Below the pieces are notes generated by a model. The model saw only the letters and a program-made list of their open reading frames with translations. It searched no databases and was not told the DNA's origin. A program made the position numbers and the translations under genes. Below, in pieces: positions 45,049 to 56,593 of a DNA stretch of 64,000 nt (its first letter is position 1; each line of letters starts with the position of its first letter). The DNA comes from Paenibacillus sambharensis (GTDB lineage: Bacteria; Bacillota; Bacilli; Paenibacillales; Paenibacillaceae): assembly GCF_003233845.1 (NCBI RefSeq), contig NZ_QKRB01000035.1, forward strand, positions 1-64,000, given 5' to 3'.

Positions 45049-45672
45049 ATGCCAAAAGTAGCACTCTTCAACGTGAGCGGTTCACAGGTTGGTGAATTCG
45101 AGCTGTCCGACAGCGTATTCGGAATCCAGCCAAACGTTCACGTCCTTCATAGTGCCGTACTGCTTCAGCAGGCAGCTGAGCGTCAAGGTACGCACAAGAC
45201 GAAAGGACGCTCTGAAGTACGCGGCGGCGGCCGTAAGCCTTGGAAACAGAAAGGTACTGGTCGCGCACGTCAAGGTAGTATCCGTTCCCCGCAATGGGTT
45301 GGCGGCGGTACAGTATTCGGCCCAACTCCGCGCAAATACGGTTTCAAGCTTCCTAAGAAAGTTCGCCGTCTGGCAATTAAATCCGCACTGTCTTCCAAAG
45401 TGATCGATAACGAGATTATCGTATTGGATCAACTTGCATTGGCACAGCCGAAGACGAAAGAATTCGCAGCGATCCTGAACAATCTGAAAGTTGCCCGCAA
45501 GGCACTGGTTGTAACGGCTAACTACGAAGATAACGTTGCATTGTCGGCTCGCAACATCCCAGGTGTTAAGTTCGTCGCTGCAGACGGTATTAATGTTCTG
45601 GATGTATTGTCCTACGACAAGCTGGTCATCACGAAGGAAGCAGTCGAGAAAGTACAGGAGGTGCTTGCGTAA
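45049..45672 (+). CDS. rplD: 50S ribosomal protein L4
   Basis: This 207-aa protein has an extended tunnel loop [19 protein letters not shown] (about 63-81), the site of macrolide-resistance changes, which looks normal here. ATG 45049 is 8 bases from AAAGGAGG; ATG 45044 is out of frame. It overlaps rplW by one base (TAATG). Confidence 0.98.
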   Translation: MPKVALFNVSGSQVGEFELSDSVFGIQPNVHVLHSAVLLQQAAERQGTHKTKGRSEVRGGGRKPWKQKGTGRARQGSIRSPQWVGGGTVFGPTPRKYGFKLPKKVRRLAIKSALSSKVIDNEIIVLDQLALAQPKTKEFAAILNNLKVARKALVVTANYEDNVALSARNIPGVKFVAADGINVLDVLSYDKLVITKEAVEKVQEVLA

Positions 45673-45965
45673 TGAAAGATCCACGCGATATTATCAAGCG
45701 CCCGGTCATCACGGAACAAACGAGCGACTTCATGGTTAACAAGCGTTATGTGTTTGAAGTTGATCTCCGTGCTAACAAGACCGAAATTAAAGCTGCTATC
45801 GAACAAATCTTCAAAGTGAAGGTTGTTAGCGTTAATACACTGCGTATGCCGGCTAAGCCGAAGCGTTATGGCCGTCATTCCGGATATACTTCCGAATGGA
45901 AGAAAGCAATCGTTCAATTGAGCGATGACAGTAAAGAGCTCGAGTTCTTCGAAGCATCCGTATAA
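45672..45965 (+). CDS. rplW: 50S ribosomal protein L23
   Basis: This 97-aa protein lies at the tunnel exit, docking site for SRP and trigger factor. It begins [16 protein letters not shown], the family signature. It is translationally coupled to rplD through the TAATG overlap. Confidence 0.98.
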   Translation: MKDPRDIIKRPVITEQTSDFMVNKRYVFEVDLRANKTEIKAAIEQIFKVKVVSVNTLRMPAKPKRYGRHSGYTSEWKKAIVQLSDDSKELEFFEASV

Positions 45966-45982
45966 GTAAGGAGGGAAATCTA

Positions 45983-46813
45983 GTGCCAGTTAAGAAGTAT
46001 AAACCGACATCGCCGGCCCGTCGTGGTATGTCTGTATCGACATTCGAAGAGATCACCACGAATCAACCGGAGAAATCGTTGCTTGCGCCGCTTCACAAGA
46101 AAGCAGGCCGCAACAACCAAGGTAAAATCACGGTTCGCCATCATGGCGGCGGTCACAAGCGTAAATACCGTGTAATTGACTTCAAACGGAACAAGGACGG
46201 CGTTCCAGCTCGCGTAGCGACGATTGAATACGATCCAAACCGTACATCGAACATTGCTTTGTTGCATTATGCAGATGGTGAGAAGCGCTACATCATCGCG
46301 CCTAAAGGCTTGAAAGTAAACGATCAGGTAATGTCCGGAGTTGGCGCCGACATCAAAGTTGGTAACGCACTTCCGCTTGAGAACATTCCTGTGGGTACAG
46401 TTATCCACAACATCGAAATGAAGCCAGGCAAGGGCGGACAGCTGGTTCGCGCTGCAGGTACTGAAGCACAGCTTCTCGGTAAGGAAGATGAGTACGTAGT
46501 AATTCGTCTTAGTTCCGGTGAAATGCGCCGTATCCTGAAAACTTGCCGTGCTACAATCGGTACTGTAGGCAACGAGGATCACGAGCTCGTGAAAATCGGT
46601 AAAGCCGGCCGTAGCCGTTGGCTCGGTAAGCGTCCAGAAGTTCGCGGTGTCGTCATGAACCCTAACGATCACCCACACGGTGGTGGTGAAGGCCGTGCTC
46701 CGATCGGTCGTAAATCGCCGATGTCACCTTGGGGTAAGCCGACGCTTGGATTCAAGACTCGCAAGAAGAAGAAGGCTTCCAGCCAATATATTATTCGTCG
46801 CCGCACGAAATAA
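45983..46813 (+). CDS. rplB: 50S ribosomal protein L2
   Basis: This 276-aa protein is needed for subunit association and peptidyl transfer. The conserved C-terminal [17 protein letters not shown] includes the key His. GTG start 45983 follows AAGGAGGG. Usual length and no irregularity. Confidence 0.98.
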   Translation: MPVKKYKPTSPARRGMSVSTFEEITTNQPEKSLLAPLHKKAGRNNQGKITVRHHGGGHKRKYRVIDFKRNKDGVPARVATIEYDPNRTSNIALLHYADGEKRYIIAPKGLKVNDQVMSGVGADIKVGNALPLENIPVGTVIHNIEMKPGKGGQLVRAAGTEAQLLGKEDEYVVIRLSSGEMRRILKTCRATIGTVGNEDHELVKIGKAGRSRWLGKRPEVRGVVMNPNDHPHGGGEGRAPIGRKSPMSPWGKPTLGFKTRKKKKASSQYIIRRRTK

Positions 46814-46891
46814 TAACCGTTCAGTCAGTGCGCCTCAGCCTGCCTGAGGCGGCGTGAACGATATCAAGCAAGCTTGAAGGGAGGAACACCC

Positions 46892-47173
46892 ATGGGTCGC
46901 AGTTTGAAGAAAGGTCCGTTTATTGACGGCTACCTTCTGAAAAAAGTCGAAGATTTGAACGAAACGAACAAGAAAGTCGTTATCAAAACTTGGTCCCGTC
47001 GTTCTACGATTTTCCCGCAATTCATCGGACACACTTTCGCTGTTTATGACGGTCGTAAGCATGTTCCGGTTTATGTAACGGAAGATATGGTCGGACACAA
47101 GCTGGGCGAGTTTGCGCCTACGCGTACGTACAAAGGCCATACAGACGACGACAAGAAGACGGGCAGAAGATAA
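46892..47173 (+). CDS. rpsS: 30S ribosomal protein S19
   Basis: This 93-aa protein of the 30S head contacts S13. It begins [16 protein letters not shown] and contains [22 protein letters not shown] precedes ATG 46892; the frame from 46874 has no ribosome binding site. The gap after rplB contains a small GCCTCAGCC/GGC-type hairpin (about 46832-46852). Confidence 0.98.
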   Translation: MGRSLKKGPFIDGYLLKKVEDLNETNKKVVIKTWSRRSTIFPQFIGHTFAVYDGRKHVPVYVTEDMVGHKLGEFAPTRTYKGHTDDDKKTGRR

Positions 47174-47217
47174 TCTGCCGGTTATGATTTTCTACACGTA
47201 AGAGAGGAGGTTCAACC

Positions 47218-47553
47218 ATGCAACAAGCTAAAGCCAGCGTAAACCATGTCCGCATCGCTCCTCGGAAAGCACAACTGGTTGTGGACTTGATCCGCGGTAA
47301 GCAGGTTGGTGAAGCCATTGCGATTCTGCGTCACACACCGAAGTCGGCATCTCCTGTTGTTGAGAAGCTTCTGAACTCGGCTATCGCGAATGCAGAGCAT
47401 AACTACCAAATGGACGTTAACAAATTGGTGGTATCGCAAGTTTTTGTAAATCAGGGTCCAACTATGAAACGTTTCCGCCCTCGTGCAATGGGACGTGCAA
47501 GCCGGATCAACAAGAGAACCAGCCACATTACTTTGGTGGTATCCGAAAAATAA
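47218..47553 (+). CDS. rplV: 50S ribosomal protein L22
   Basis: This 111-aa protein has a beta-hairpin loop lining the exit tunnel (about residues 80-95, [18 protein letters not shown]). It begins [27 protein letters not shown] precedes the ATG. Confidence 0.98.
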   Translation: MQQAKASVNHVRIAPRKAQLVVDLIRGKQVGEAIAILRHTPKSASPVVEKLLNSAIANAEHNYQMDVNKLVVSQVFVNQGPTMKRFRPRAMGRASRINKRTSHITLVVSEK

Positions 47554-47566
47554 GGAGGGAAAACGT

Positions 47567-48232
47567 GTGGGTCAAAAGGTAAATCCGGTCGGTCTTCGTA
47601 TCGGGATCATCCGGGATTGGGAATCCAAATGGTACGCCGGTAAAGATTTCGGCGATCTGCTCCTGGAAGACGTGAAAATTCGTGAATTCCTTAAGAATAA
47701 ACTGAAGGACGCGGCTGTTTCCCGCATTGAGATTGAGCGTGCAGCTAACCGCGTAAACGTAACAATTCATACAGCGAAGCCTGGTATGGTAATCGGTAAA
47801 GGCGGCTCCGAGGTTGAGAACCTTCGCACAGAGCTTGCTAAGATTACAAACGGCAAGAAAGTACACATTAACATCTCTGAAATCAAACAAGCAGATCTGG
47901 ACGCTATCCTCGTAGCAGAAAGCATCGCACAGCAGCTTGAACGTCGTATCTCGTTCCGCCGCGCTATGAAACAAGCGCTGCAGCGTACGATGCGTGCAGG
48001 CGCGAAGGGAATCAAAACCTCGGTAAGCGGACGCCTTGGCGGTGCGGAAATCGCACGTACTGAAGGCTACAGCGAAGGCACAGTGCCTCTGCATACACTC
48101 CGTGCCGATATCGATTATGGTACGGCAGAAGCTCATACAACTTACGGCCGCATTGGCGTAAAAGTATGGATCTACCGTGGTGAAATCCTTCCGTCGAAGA
48201 AGAAAGCTGCCATCCAGGAAGGAGGCAACTAA
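47567..48232 (+). CDS. rpsC: 30S ribosomal protein S3
   Basis: This 221-aa protein lies at the mRNA entry site. The KH domain motif [14 protein letters not shown] (about 65-78) is clear. GTG 47567 (gtg ggt caa aag) gives the standard MGQKVNPVG start after AAGGAGGG; the overlapping frame from 47483 inside rplV is rejected. Confidence 0.98.
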   Translation: MGQKVNPVGLRIGIIRDWESKWYAGKDFGDLLLEDVKIREFLKNKLKDAAVSRIEIERAANRVNVTIHTAKPGMVIGKGGSEVENLRTELAKITNGKKVHINISEIKQADLDAILVAESIAQQLERRISFRRAMKQALQRTMRAGAKGIKTSVSGRLGGAEIARTEGYSEGTVPLHTLRADIDYGTAEAHTTYGRIGVKVWIYRGEILPSKKKAAIQEGGN

Positions 48233-48234
48233 TC

Positions 48235-48672
48235 ATGTTGGTACCAAAACGTGTAAAACATCGTAAGCAGCAACGCGGCCACATGAGAGGCCGTGCCAAA
48301 GGCGGTACGGAAGTTCATTTCGGCGAATTCGGTCTTCAGGCAACTGAACCAGGCTGGATCACAAACCGTCAGATCGAATCTGCTCGTATTGCCATGACTC
48401 GTTACATTCGCCGTGGTGGTAAAGTATGGATCAAGATCTTCCCTGCTAAGCCAATCACCCAGAAGCCTCTTGAAGTCCGGATGGGTAGCGGTAAAGGTAA
48501 CGTTGAGAAGTGGGTAGCAGTTGTTAAACCAGGTAAAGTAATGTTCGAACTTGCTGGCGTGTCCGAGGAAATCGCACGTGAAGCTATGCGTCTGGCGGCT
48601 CACAAGCTTCCTGTAAAGACGAAGTTCGTGAAACGTGAAGAAGTGGGTGGTGAAGCAAATGAAAGCAAGTGA
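48235..48672 (+). CDS. rplP: 50S ribosomal protein L16
   Basis: This 145-aa protein helps position A-site tRNA. It begins [15 protein letters not shown] and contains [12 protein letters not shown]. It starts 2 bases after rpsC and overlaps rpmC by 14 bases at its end, so L29 is read by coupling. Confidence 0.98.
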   Translation: MLVPKRVKHRKQQRGHMRGRAKGGTEVHFGEFGLQATEPGWITNRQIESARIAMTRYIRRGGKVWIKIFPAKPITQKPLEVRMGSGKGNVEKWVAVVKPGKVMFELAGVSEEIAREAMRLAAHKLPVKTKFVKREEVGGEANESK

Positions 48673-48859
48673 ATTCCGCAACCTTACCACTGCTGAGCTT
48701 GAACAAAAGATCGCAGGTTTCAAGGAAGAGCTGTTCAACCTTCGTTTTCAATTGGCCACCGGTCAGCTTGACAATCCGACTCGCATCCGCGATGTTCGGA
48801 AAGAAATAGCTCGTGCCAAAACGGTAATCCGTGAACGTGAACTGGGTATCACCAGCTAA
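48659..48859 (+). CDS. rpmC: 50S ribosomal protein L29
   Basis: This 66-aa two-helix protein ([18 protein letters not shown]) is placed at the tunnel exit next to L23. Start ATG 48659 lies inside the end of rplP, 14 bases before its stop, with GGGTGGTGAAG as a modest binding site. Confidence 0.97.
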   Translation: MKASEFRNLTTAELEQKIAGFKEELFNLRFQLATGQLDNPTRIRDVRKEIARAKTVIRERELGITS

Positions 48860-48911
48860 TTAATAGATATTGAATAGATGGAATACCTCGCCTTCAGGAA
48901 GGAGGAAAAAC

Positions 48912-49175
48912 ATGAGTGAACGCAACGCACGTAAAGTACAAATCGGTAAAGTTGTAAGTGACAAGATGGACAAAACTATCGTGGTAGCGGTGGAAACTTA
49001 CAAGAAGCATGATCTTTACCACAAGCGCATCAAATACACAAAGAAGTTCAAGGCGCATGACGAGAACAACCAAGCTAAGATCGGCGACGTTGTTAAGATT
49101 ATGGAAACTCGTCCGCTCTCCAAGGACAAACGCTTCAGACTCGTTGAGATCGTTGAAGAAGCAGTTATCCTTTAA
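48912..49175 (+). CDS. rpsQ: 30S ribosomal protein S17
   Basis: This 87-aa OB-fold primary rRNA-binding protein includes the motif [14 protein letters not shown] (about residues 12-25). GGAAGGAGG precedes ATG 48912. Confidence 0.98.
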   Translation: MSERNARKVQIGKVVSDKMDKTIVVAVETYKKHDLYHKRIKYTKKFKAHDENNQAKIGDVVKIMETRPLSKDKRFRLVEIVEEAVIL

Positions 49176-49219
49176 GATTTGCGTGTCATTAAGCATTTTT
49201 CCGAAAGGAGGACCTAAAC

Positions 49220-49588
49220 ATGATTCAACCATTTACACGTTTGGCTGTCGCTGACAACTCCGGCGCTAAAGAATTGATGTGTATTCGTGTGCTGGGTGGT
49301 ACGGGACGTCGTGTCGGTCATATCGGTGATTTGATTGTTTGTTCTGTAAAATCCGCAACACCAGGTGGCGTTGTCAAAAAGGGCGACGTAGTCAAAGCGG
49401 TTATCGTTCGCACGAAGCGTACGGTTCGCCGTAAAGACGGTTCTTACATCTCGTTCGACGAGAACGCTGCAGTAGTAGTGAAGGAAGATAAGAGCCCACG
49501 CGGTACTCGTATCTTTGGACCAGTTGCCCGTGAGCTTCGCGATAAGGATTTCATGAAGATCGTATCGCTGGCACCAGAAGTCATCTAA
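49220..49588 (+). CDS. rplN: 50S ribosomal protein L14
   Basis: This 122-aa protein starts [19 protein letters not shown] and lies at the subunit interface, where RsfS binds to silence ribosomes. AAAGGAGG precedes the ATG. Confidence 0.98.
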   Translation: MIQPFTRLAVADNSGAKELMCIRVLGGTGRRVGHIGDLIVCSVKSATPGGVVKKGDVVKAVIVRTKRTVRRKDGSYISFDENAAVVVKEDKSPRGTRIFGPVARELRDKDFMKIVSLAPEVI

Positions 49589-49649
49589 TCCCGTACAGAC
49601 GGGAACTCGATAAATGCTTGAGTGCAGACGCACGCAGGAGGTGTAACAA

Positions 49650-50003
49650 ATGCCAAGACTCAAAAAAGTTCTGGAATCGCACAACAACAAGCTGCACGTG
49701 AAGAAGGACGATAACGTCATCGTAATCACGGGCAAGGATAAAGGTAAAAAAGGCCGCGTTATCGCAGCTTACCCGCGTGAGAATCGCGTACTTATCGAAG
49801 GCGTGAACATGGTGAAGAAGCATACGCGTCCTTCCCAGCAAAATCCGCAAGGCGGAATTATTGAGCAGGAAGCGCCGATCCATGTTTCGAACGTGATGCA
49901 CATTGATCCGAAGAGCGGCAAACCGACTCGTATCGGCTACCAAGTGCAAAGCAACGGCAAGAAGGTTCGGATTGCGAAGAAATCCGGCGAGGTAATCGAC
50001 TAA
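49650..50003 (+). CDS. rplX: 50S ribosomal protein L24
   Basis: This 117-aa protein has an N-terminal KOW motif ([17 protein letters not shown]), an assembly initiator of the large subunit. AGGAGGTG precedes the ATG. Confidence 0.98.
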   Translation: MPRLKKVLESHNNKLHVKKDDNVIVITGKDKGKKGRVIAAYPRENRVLIEGVNMVKKHTRPSQQNPQGGIIEQEAPIHVSNVMHIDPKSGKPTRIGYQVQSNGKKVRIAKKSGEVID

Positions 50004-50033
50004 TTTGCATAGCGGAAAGGAGGTCCATGATTC

Positions 50034-50576
50034 ATGGCTGCAAGAATGAAAGATCGTTTTCTAAACGAAATTACGCCTGCTCTGATGCAGAAATTCAACT
50101 ATTCGACGGTAATGCAAGTGCCGAAGGTTGAGAAGGTTGTTATCAACATGGGTGTTGGCGAAGCGGTAGCAAACTCCAAAGTTCTGGACGTAGCTGTTGA
50201 TGAACTTCAACAAATCGCCGGCCAAAAGCCAGTTGTAACACGCGCGAAGAAATCCATCGCTGGATTTAAGCTTCGTGAGAACATGCCAATCGGTGTGAAA
50301 GTAACCCTGCGCGGTGAGCGTATGTACTACTTCCTCGATAAGCTGTTCAACATCTCGCTTCCACGTGTACGTGACTTCCGTGGTGTTTCGACCAAAGCAT
50401 TTGATGGACGCGGTAACTATACACTGGGCCTCAAGGAACAACTGATCTTCCCTGAGATCGAGTATGATAAAGTTGATAAAACGCGCGGTATGGACGTCGT
50501 CATCGTCACGACGGCAAAAACGGACGAAGAAGCTCGTGAGCTGCTGACCCAACTGGGTATGCCGTTCGCGAAGTAA
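50034..50576 (+). CDS. rplE: 50S ribosomal protein L5
   Basis: This 180-aa protein binds 5S rRNA and contacts P-site tRNA. The segment [19 protein letters not shown] is diagnostic. Start ATG 50034 follows GGAAAGGAGG; an ATG at 50027 is out of frame. Confidence 0.98.
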   Translation: MAARMKDRFLNEITPALMQKFNYSTVMQVPKVEKVVINMGVGEAVANSKVLDVAVDELQQIAGQKPVVTRAKKSIAGFKLRENMPIGVKVTLRGERMYYFLDKLFNISLPRVRDFRGVSTKAFDGRGNYTLGLKEQLIFPEIEYDKVDKTRGMDVVIVTTAKTDEEARELLTQLGMPFAK

Positions 50577-50600
50577 TCCACTTCTAGGAGGTGTAACCAA

Positions 50601-50786
50601 GTGGCAAAAACTTCGATGAAAGTGAAGCAGCAACGTACCCCGAAGTTCAAAGTGCGTGCTTATACGCGCTGTGAACGTTGCGGCCGTCCGCATTCCGTTC
50701 TTCAAAAGTTTAAAATCTGCCGGATTTGTTTCCGTGAGTTAGCATACAAAGGCCAGATCCCTGGCGTTAAAAAAGCGAGCTGGTAA
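50601..50786 (+). CDS. rpsN: 30S ribosomal protein S14, zinc-binding type Z
   Basis: This 61-aa short S14 has C24/C27 and C40/C43, forming a zinc site. GTG start 50601 follows AGGAGGTG. Many Firmicutes have a second, zinc-free long S14 elsewhere for zinc-poor growth. Confidence 0.97.
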   Translation: MAKTSMKVKQQRTPKFKVRAYTRCERCGRPHSVLQKFKICRICFRELAYKGQIPGVKKASW

Positions 50787-50817
50787 TCAGCTAGACCGGG
50801 AAGGAGGTTTTCGAATA

Positions 50818-51216
50818 ATGGTTATGTCTGATCCGATTGCAGATATGCTGACCCGTATTCGTAACGCGAATACTGTACGTCATGAGACCGTGGAGATGCC
50901 CGCTTCGAACATTAAGAAGCAAATCGCCGAAATTCTGAAGAGCGAGGGCTTCATTCGTGACGCTGAATTCATAGAGGACAGCAAACAAGGGATTATCCGT
51001 ATTTTCCTGAAATACGGCCCGAACAACGAGCGCGTTATCACCGGACTGAAGCGCATCAGTAAACCGGGACTTCGCGTGTACACGAAATCAACTGAGATCC
51101 CTCGCGTACTGGGCGGACTCGGAATTGCGATCATTTCCACTTCCAAAGGGGTTATGACCGATAAAGCAGCACGTCAAGCGAAAGCTGGCGGCGAAGTCGT
51201 TTGCTACGTTTGGTAA
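50818..51216 (+). CDS. rpsH: 30S ribosomal protein S8
   Basis: This 132-aa protein ([18 protein letters not shown]) organises the central domain of 16S rRNA and in E. coli represses the spc operon. AAGGAGGT is 9 bases from ATG 50818; ATG 50824 is an alternative two codons later. Confidence 0.97.
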   Translation: MVMSDPIADMLTRIRNANTVRHETVEMPASNIKKQIAEILKSEGFIRDAEFIEDSKQGIIRIFLKYGPNNERVITGLKRISKPGLRVYTKSTEIPRVLGGLGIAIISTSKGVMTDKAARQAKAGGEVVCYVW

Positions 51217-51246
51217 GAAGAAGTTACAACGATTGGAGGTGTCACC

Positions 51247-51789
51247 ATGTCACGTATTGGCCGCAAACCGATCCAGGTGCCTAACGGCGTAAACATTACC
51301 CTGGACAATTCTGTTATTACAGTTAAAGGACCGAAAGGTACGCTTTCCCGCGAGCTTCATAAAGATATGAAGGTTGTCGTTGGTGAAAACGAAATTTCGA
51401 TCGAACGTCCTTCTGACAATAAACTTCACCGTTCCCTGCACGGAACAACTCGTAGTGTCGTTGCCAACATGGTCAGCGGTGTTACAGAAGGTTTCACCAA
51501 ATCCCTTGAGCTCGTGGGCGTTGGTTACCGTGCAAATAAGACAGGCGAGAAAGTAGTTCTGAACGTTGGCTACTCTCACCCGGTTGAAATCGCTGCTGAG
51601 CAAGGTATTGAATTCGAAGTACCTTCCAACACGAAAATTATCGTTAAAGGCATCGACAAGGAACTTGTCGGCGCAACAGCTGCCAAAATCCGCTCCGTAC
51701 GTGAGCCAGAGCCTTATAAGGGCAAAGGTATCAAGTATGAAGGCGAACGGATCCTTCGTAAAGAAGGTAAAGCAGGTAAGAAGAAATAA
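51247..51789 (+). CDS. rplF: 50S ribosomal protein L6
   Basis: This 180-aa, two-repeat protein lies near the sarcin-ricin loop. The C-terminal [16 protein letters not shown] segment is conserved. GGAGGTG precedes the ATG. The 89-base gap before rplR has an 11-base direct repeat CATGCGGCTTA (51795-51805, 51836-51846) flanking GGCGG/CCGCC. Confidence 0.98.
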   Translation: MSRIGRKPIQVPNGVNITLDNSVITVKGPKGTLSRELHKDMKVVVGENEISIERPSDNKLHRSLHGTTRSVVANMVSGVTEGFTKSLELVGVGYRANKTGEKVVLNVGYSHPVEIAAEQGIEFEVPSNTKIIVKGIDKELVGATAAKIRSVREPEPYKGKGIKYEGERILRKEGKAGKKK

Positions 51790-51878
51790 TAAGCCATGCG
51801 GCTTAATGAACGTGAAGGCGGCTAGCCCGCCTATACATGCGGCTTAGACCGGACTGGTAGGAAGGAGTGAAATGCACA

Positions 51879-52247
51879 ATGATTACTAAGGGCGACAAGA
51901 ACAAAGCACGTCTGAAGAGACATCTGCGAGTCCGTAAGAAAATCAGCGGAACGACACAACGTCCACGTTTGTCTGTATACCGTTCCTCCAAACACATCTA
52001 TGCTCAGCTGATTGATGATGTTCAAGGCGTAACGGTTGCTGCAGCATCCACACAGGACAAAGAACTCGCTGGTAAGATCGGCAACGGCGGCAGCGTGGAA
52101 GCAGCTCGTCAAGTAGGCGAACTGATTGCACAGCGTGCAAAAGCAAAAGGCTGCGAGAAAATCGTATTTGACCGCGGCGGTTACTTGTACCACGGCAGAA
52201 TTCAAGCACTGGCTGAAGCAGCGCGTGAAGCTGGTCTCGAATTCTAA
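51879..52247 (+). CDS. rplR: 50S ribosomal protein L18
   Basis: This 122-aa 5S rRNA-binding protein contains [16 protein letters not shown] (about 30-45) and ends [29 protein letters not shown] 51867 lies within the GGAAGGAG site, so ATG 51879 is the start. Confidence 0.97.
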   Translation: MITKGDKNKARLKRHLRVRKKISGTTQRPRLSVYRSSKHIYAQLIDDVQGVTVAAASTQDKELAGKIGNGGSVEAARQVGELIAQRAKAKGCEKIVFDRGGYLYHGRIQALAEAAREAGLEF

Positions 52248-52278
52248 TCGACTTTACTTAATAAGGAGGTAAAACGAC

Positions 52279-52776
52279 TTGCGTGTAGATCCGAATACGT
52301 TAGAACTGACAGAAAAAGTTGTTCATATCAACCGCGTAGCAAAAGTTGTAAAGGGCGGACGCCGTTTCAGCTTTAGCGCACTTGTAGTTGTCGGTGACGG
52401 CAAGGGCTGGGTTGGCGCAGGGATCGGTAAAGCAGGCGAGGTGCCGGATGCAATCCGCAAAGGCATTGACGATGCTAAGAAAAACCTGATCCATGTACCG
52501 CTTGTTGGCACGACGATTCCTCATCTCGTGCTCGGTCACTTCGGCGCTGGTGAAGTTCTTCTGAAGCCTGCTTCCGAAGGTACCGGTGTTATCGCTGGCG
52601 GACCGGTTCGTGCAGTACTCGAACTGGCTGGCGTTGGCGACATTTTGACGAAATCTCTGGGTTCTTCCAACTCCATCAACATGGTTAACGCTACACTCGA
52701 AGGGCTTTCCCGCCTGAAGCGTGCAGAAGACGTTGCCAAACTGCGTGGCAAAACAGTGGAAGAGCTGCTGGGTTAA
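52279..52776 (+). CDS. rpsE: 30S ribosomal protein S5
   Basis: This 165-aa protein is involved in decoding fidelity and mRNA entry. It uses a TTG start (52279) after AAGGAGGT. The loop with [22 protein letters not shown] (about 20-41) is the spectinomycin-resistance region and looks wild-type. Confidence 0.98.
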   Translation: MRVDPNTLELTEKVVHINRVAKVVKGGRRFSFSALVVVGDGKGWVGAGIGKAGEVPDAIRKGIDDAKKNLIHVPLVGTTIPHLVLGHFGAGEVLLKPASEGTGVIAGGPVRAVLELAGVGDILTKSLGSSNSINMVNATLEGLSRLKRAEDVAKLRGKTVEELLG

Positions 52777-52788
52777 GGAGGGAATCTG

Positions 52789-52974
52789 ATGGCAAAACTT
52801 CAAATCACCCTCGTTCGCAGCCTGATTGGTCGTAACGAGAAGCAGCGCGCTACCGTTCAAGCACTGGGCCTGCGCAAGCTTCATCAATCCGTTGTTAAAA
52901 CTGACAACGCGGCCATTCGCGGCATGGTGAATCATGTCAGCCACTTGGTTAAAGTTGAAGAAGTACAGGGCTAA
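52789..52974 (+). CDS. rpmD: 50S ribosomal protein L30
   Basis: This 61-aa protein ([20 protein letters not shown]) starts 12 bases after rpsE with AAGGAGGG upstream. The bacterial short form, complete. Confidence 0.97.
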   Translation: MAKLQITLVRSLIGRNEKQRATVQALGLRKLHQSVVKTDNAAIRGMVNHVSHLVKVEEVQG

Positions 52975-53019
52975 TACAGCCATAGATAAAGCATAAATCA
53001 CAAGGAGGTGCTACGAACG

Positions 53020-53460
53020 ATGAAATTGCATGAGCTTAAGCCAGCTGAAGGCTCGCGTCAGGAACCGAAACGTAAAGGACGCGGTATCGGCAGCGGAAAT
53101 GGCAAAACGGCCGGCAAAGGTCACAAAGGTCAAAACGCTCGTTCCGGCGGCGGTGTTCGTCCGGGCTTCGAGGGTGGCCAGAACCCGCTTTACCGTCGTC
53201 TTCCGAAGCGTGGTTTCAACAACCCGTTCCGTAAGGAATACGCCGTTGTAAACATTGAAGAGCTGAACAGCTTTGCAGCAGGTACTGAAGTAACGCCTGA
53301 GCTTTTGATGGAGCAGGGTATCGTTAAGAACCCGCAGAGCGGCATCAAGATCCTGGGTAACGGCGACATCAACGTCCAACTCACTGTTAAAGCAAATAAG
53401 TTCTCTCAATCTGCGGTAGAGAAAATCCAGGCTGCCGGCGGTAAAACCGAGGTGATCTAA
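53020..53460 (+). CDS. rplO: 50S ribosomal protein L15
   Basis: This 146-aa protein has the Gly/Lys/Arg-rich N-terminal extension ([20 protein letters not shown]) that threads into 23S rRNA. CAAGGAGGTG is 8 bases before ATG 53020; GTG 53008 is part of that site. secY begins at the next base after its stop. Confidence 0.98.
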   Translation: MKLHELKPAEGSRQEPKRKGRGIGSGNGKTAGKGHKGQNARSGGGVRPGFEGGQNPLYRRLPKRGFNNPFRKEYAVVNIEELNSFAAGTEVTPELLMEQGIVKNPQSGIKILGNGDINVQLTVKANKFSQSAVEKIQAAGGKTEVI

Positions 53461-54753
53461 TTGTTCAAGACCGTGTCCAATATCTGGAAAGTGGAGGATT
53501 TGCGGAGACGTATTCTCTTCACACTTTTCATCTTATTGATCTACCGTGTCGGTTCGTTCATCCCCGTTCCCAACATCGATAAGACGATGCTGGAAGCGGC
53601 GAACAACCAGGAGAACCTGTTTGGACTGCTTAACACGTTCTCCGGCGGTGCCTTGTTCCAGTTCTCTATCTTCGCGCTGAGTATATTCCCGTACATTACA
53701 GCCTCGATTATCGTGCAGCTGCTAAGTATGGATGTTATACCTAAGTTTGCGGAGTGGGCTAAAGAAGGCGAGAATGGCAAACGCAAGCTTGCACAGATCA
53801 CCCGTTACGGAACGATTGTTCTAGCGTTGATTCAAGCTTTTGCAACATCGATTGGTTTCCATAACCAGTTCAATATCGTTATTGATGCCGGGTTTACAAC
53901 CTATGCGATGATTGCAATTGTATTGACTGCGGGTACCGCATTCCTGATGTGGCTCGGTGAACAGATCACCGAGAGAGGGATTGGCAACGGTATTTCGATC
54001 ATCATCTTTGCGGGTATCGTAGCTTCGATACCGGGACATATCCGTACATTGTATGCCAGTGAATTCCTGGATAATGCGGATAACTTGTTCCTTAGCATTC
54101 TGAAAGTAGTCGCAATCCTGATTGCGGTTATCGCGATCCTTGTGGGCGTCATATTCGTTCAACAAGGTGTTCGCAAAATTCCGGTTCAATACGCGAAGCG
54201 TGTTGTCGGAAGGAAAATGTATGGCGGCCAATCGACACACATTCCGCTTAAAGTGAATGGTGCCGGCGTTATCCCGGTAATCTTCGCGATTTCCTTGCTT
54301 TACTTCCCGAGAACGATAGCTCAGTTCTGGCAGGGTAAAGCTTGGGCGAACTGGATCATAGAGCATCTTGACTATGTTCAGCCGCTTGGGATGGTCCTGT
54401 ATGTTATACTGATTATCGCCTTCACCTTCTTCTATACCTTTGTGCAGATTAACCCTGTACAGATGGCTGATCAGATGAAGAAGAATGGCGGTTACATTCC
54501 GGGTATTCGTCCTGGCAAACCGACATCGACGTTCATCACGCGTGTCTTGTCCAGGATTACGTTGTCAGGTGCGCTCTTCCTGGCCCTGATTTCACTGCTT
54601 CCTGTAGCATTCGGCGCTTTGGCCGGACTGCCGCAATCCGTTCAGCTGGGCGGTACTTCGCTCCTGATCGTAATCGGTGTTGCACTCGACACGATGAAGC
54701 AGATCGAAACCCAATTGATCAAACGCCACTACAAAGGGTTTATCAATAAATAA
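53461..54753 (+). CDS. secY: Preprotein translocase subunit SecY
   Basis: This 430-aa protein with ten transmembrane helices is the protein-conducting channel. Conserved segments include the plug region after helix 1 and the cytosolic loop GIRPGKPTSTFITRVLSR. TTG start 53461 directly abuts the rplO stop with GAGGTGATC upstream, so it is coupled to L15. Partner SecE is at 27012; SecG is not in the window. Confidence 0.98.
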   Translation: MFKTVSNIWKVEDLRRRILFTLFILLIYRVGSFIPVPNIDKTMLEAANNQENLFGLLNTFSGGALFQFSIFALSIFPYITASIIVQLLSMDVIPKFAEWAKEGENGKRKLAQITRYGTIVLALIQAFATSIGFHNQFNIVIDAGFTTYAMIAIVLTAGTAFLMWLGEQITERGIGNGISIIIFAGIVASIPGHIRTLYASEFLDNADNLFLSILKVVAILIAVIAILVGVIFVQQGVRKIPVQYAKRVVGRKMYGGQSTHIPLKVNGAGVIPVIFAISLLYFPRTIAQFWQGKAWANWIIEHLDYVQPLGMVLYVILIIAFTFFYTFVQINPVQMADQMKKNGGYIPGIRPGKPTSTFITRVLSRITLSGALFLALISLLPVAFGALAGLPQSVQLGGTSLLIVIGVALDTMKQIETQLIKRHYKGFINK

Positions 54754-54840
54754 CAGTAGGTTCAGAACGGGCTGACGGATACCGCTTGCCGGAACGCCAC
54801 GCCCGACCGGGCCTATTCTGCTTAAAGCGAGGTACTTCGA

Positions 54841-55494
54841 ATGAATATCCTGTTTATGGGGCCTCCGGGTGCCGGTAAAGGCACACAAGCCGAACGGATC
54901 GTGGAAACATTTGAAATCCCGCACATCTCGACTGGCGATGCATTCCGTCTTGCGATGAAGCAGGGAACACCGCTCGGTCAGAAGGCCAAAGAATACGTAG
55001 ATCAGGGACTGCTGGTGCCTGATGACGTAACCAATGGTATCGTGCGTGAAAGACTTCAGCAGAGCGATTGCGACAATGGGTTTCTGTTAGACGGATTCCC
55101 GCGTACTCTTGCTCAGGCAGAAGCATTGGATGACATGCTGTCTGATATGGGCAAGCAAATCAACCATGTGGTAAACCTTAAAGTCGACCGCAGTTTGCTG
55201 CTGGCCCGTCTTACCGGACGCCGCATATGCAAAGCTTGTGGAGCGACTTATCATGTGTTATTCAACCCGCCGAAGCAGGAAGGCGTGTGCGACAAGTGTG
55301 GAGGAGAACTGTACCAGCGCTCCGATGATACGGAGGAGAAGGTCGGTACCCGTCTTGACGAGTACATCTCCAAAACAGCACCGCTGCTGGCCTATTATGA
55401 GAATAAAGGCCTTCTTCGCGAGGTGGATGGTGAGAAGGAAATTGATACGGTAACCTCGGAAATCGTATCTTGCTTAAAGGGGCAGGCCGAATGA
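54841..55494 (+). CDS. adk: Adenylate kinase
   Basis: This 217-aa enzyme interconverts AMP+ATP and 2 ADP. P-loop GPPGAGKGT is at residues 7-15. The LID carries a four-Cys zinc site (C130, C133, C150, C153), as in Gram-positive Adk. The stop overlaps the map start (ATGA). Confidence 0.98.
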   Translation: MNILFMGPPGAGKGTQAERIVETFEIPHISTGDAFRLAMKQGTPLGQKAKEYVDQGLLVPDDVTNGIVRERLQQSDCDNGFLLDGFPRTLAQAEALDDMLSDMGKQINHVVNLKVDRSLLLARLTGRRICKACGATYHVLFNPPKQEGVCDKCGGELYQRSDDTEEKVGTRLDEYISKTAPLLAYYENKGLLREVDGEKEIDTVTSEIVSCLKGQAE

Positions 55495-56246
55495 TTATCT
55501 GCAAATCCGAGATGGAACTAAGTTTCATGAGGGAAGCAGGTCGCATTGTAGCCGACACACATCGGCTCCTTGCGCAGGCAATCAAGCCAGGGGTCACCAC
55601 AAGTGAGCTCGACAAGATTGCTGAAGATTACATTCGCAGCCAGGACGCCATACCTTCCTTCAAAGGCTACAATCAATTTCCCGCGAGTATATGTGCTTCT
55701 GTTAATGACGAATTGGTACATGGCATCCCTGGATCTCGGGTCTTGAATGAAGGCGACATTATCAGTATCGACATCGGTGCGCAGTATAAAGGCTACCACG
55801 GCGATTCGGCCTGGACTTATGGTGTGGGTCAAATATCCGAGGAAGTCCAGAAGCTGCTCGAGGTCACTGAACAGTCCCTTTACGCGGGTTTGCAGCATGT
55901 CAAGCCGGATGTTCGGCTGTATACCGTTTCGCATGCGATTCAGCAGGTCGTTGAATCGGCGGGCATGTCCATTGTTCGTGAATATGTAGGGCACGGAATC
56001 GGCACCAGTCTGCATGAGGAGCCGCAAATTCCGAACTACGGAATGCCGGATCGTGGACCGCGGCTTAAACCCGGTATGGTTCTTGCAATCGAACCGATGG
56101 TTGTTCTAGGCGAGCGTTATGTGCGTACGCTGGAGGATAATTGGACGGTTGTAACCCAGGACGGTACATGGTGTGCACATTTTGAGCATACAGTAGCCGT
56201 GACGCCTGATGGCTTTGAAATATTGACCCGTTCGGCTATTGCGTAA
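55491..56246 (+). CDS. map: Methionine aminopeptidase, type I
   Basis: This 251-aa enzyme removes N-terminal Met from nascent proteins. The five metal ligands D94, D105, H168, E201 and E232 are all present. ATG 55491 overlaps the adk stop; an upstream frame from 55470 lies inside adk. Placement beside ribosomal genes is standard. Confidence 0.98.
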   Translation: MIICKSEMELSFMREAGRIVADTHRLLAQAIKPGVTTSELDKIAEDYIRSQDAIPSFKGYNQFPASICASVNDELVHGIPGSRVLNEGDIISIDIGAQYKGYHGDSAWTYGVGQISEEVQKLLEVTEQSLYAGLQHVKPDVRLYTVSHAIQQVVESAGMSIVREYVGHGIGTSLHEEPQIPNYGMPDRGPRLKPGMVLAIEPMVVLGERYVRTLEDNWTVVTQDGTWCAHFEHTVAVTPDGFEILTRSAIA

Positions 56247-56309
56247 TACACTTAAGCAATAGCCCTTGCTAGGCTGCAGGATGGGCAATTCCAGGAGGGG
56301 ATTATCGGT

Positions 56310-56591
56310 ATGGAATCGGAGGTTGCTATCGGGCGGATCGTAAAGGTGCTGCGCGGTAAAGGCCAAGATGGCCTGGCGGTAATCATCGGTATCGTTGATG
56401 ACCGGTTTGTGCTCATCGCGGATGGGGACAAACGGAGATTCGACGATCCGAAGAAGAAGAATCTCCTTCACTTGGAACTAACTGAAGCTGTAAGCTCGGA
56501 AGTTGTGAATAGTATGCAGGAAACGGGTCGAGTGACGAACGCCAAGCTGCGTTTTGCAATTCAGAAGTATATAGAGCGGAAAGGAGAATGA
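56310..56591 (+). CDS. KOW-domain RNA-binding protein
   Basis: This 93-aa protein has an N-terminal KOW-type segment ([22 protein letters not shown], about 7-28), similar to the L14e/L24-like small protein found between map and infA in Bacillales (ybzG position in B. subtilis). It probably binds ribosomal RNA; its precise role is unknown. GGAGGGG precedes the ATG. Its stop overlaps the infA ribosome-binding region. Confidence 0.88.
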   Translation: MESEVAIGRIVKVLRGKGQDGLAVIIGIVDDRFVLIADGDKRRFDDPKKKNLLHLELTEAVSSEVVNSMQETGRVTNAKLRFAIQKYIERKGE

Positions 56592-56593
56592 CG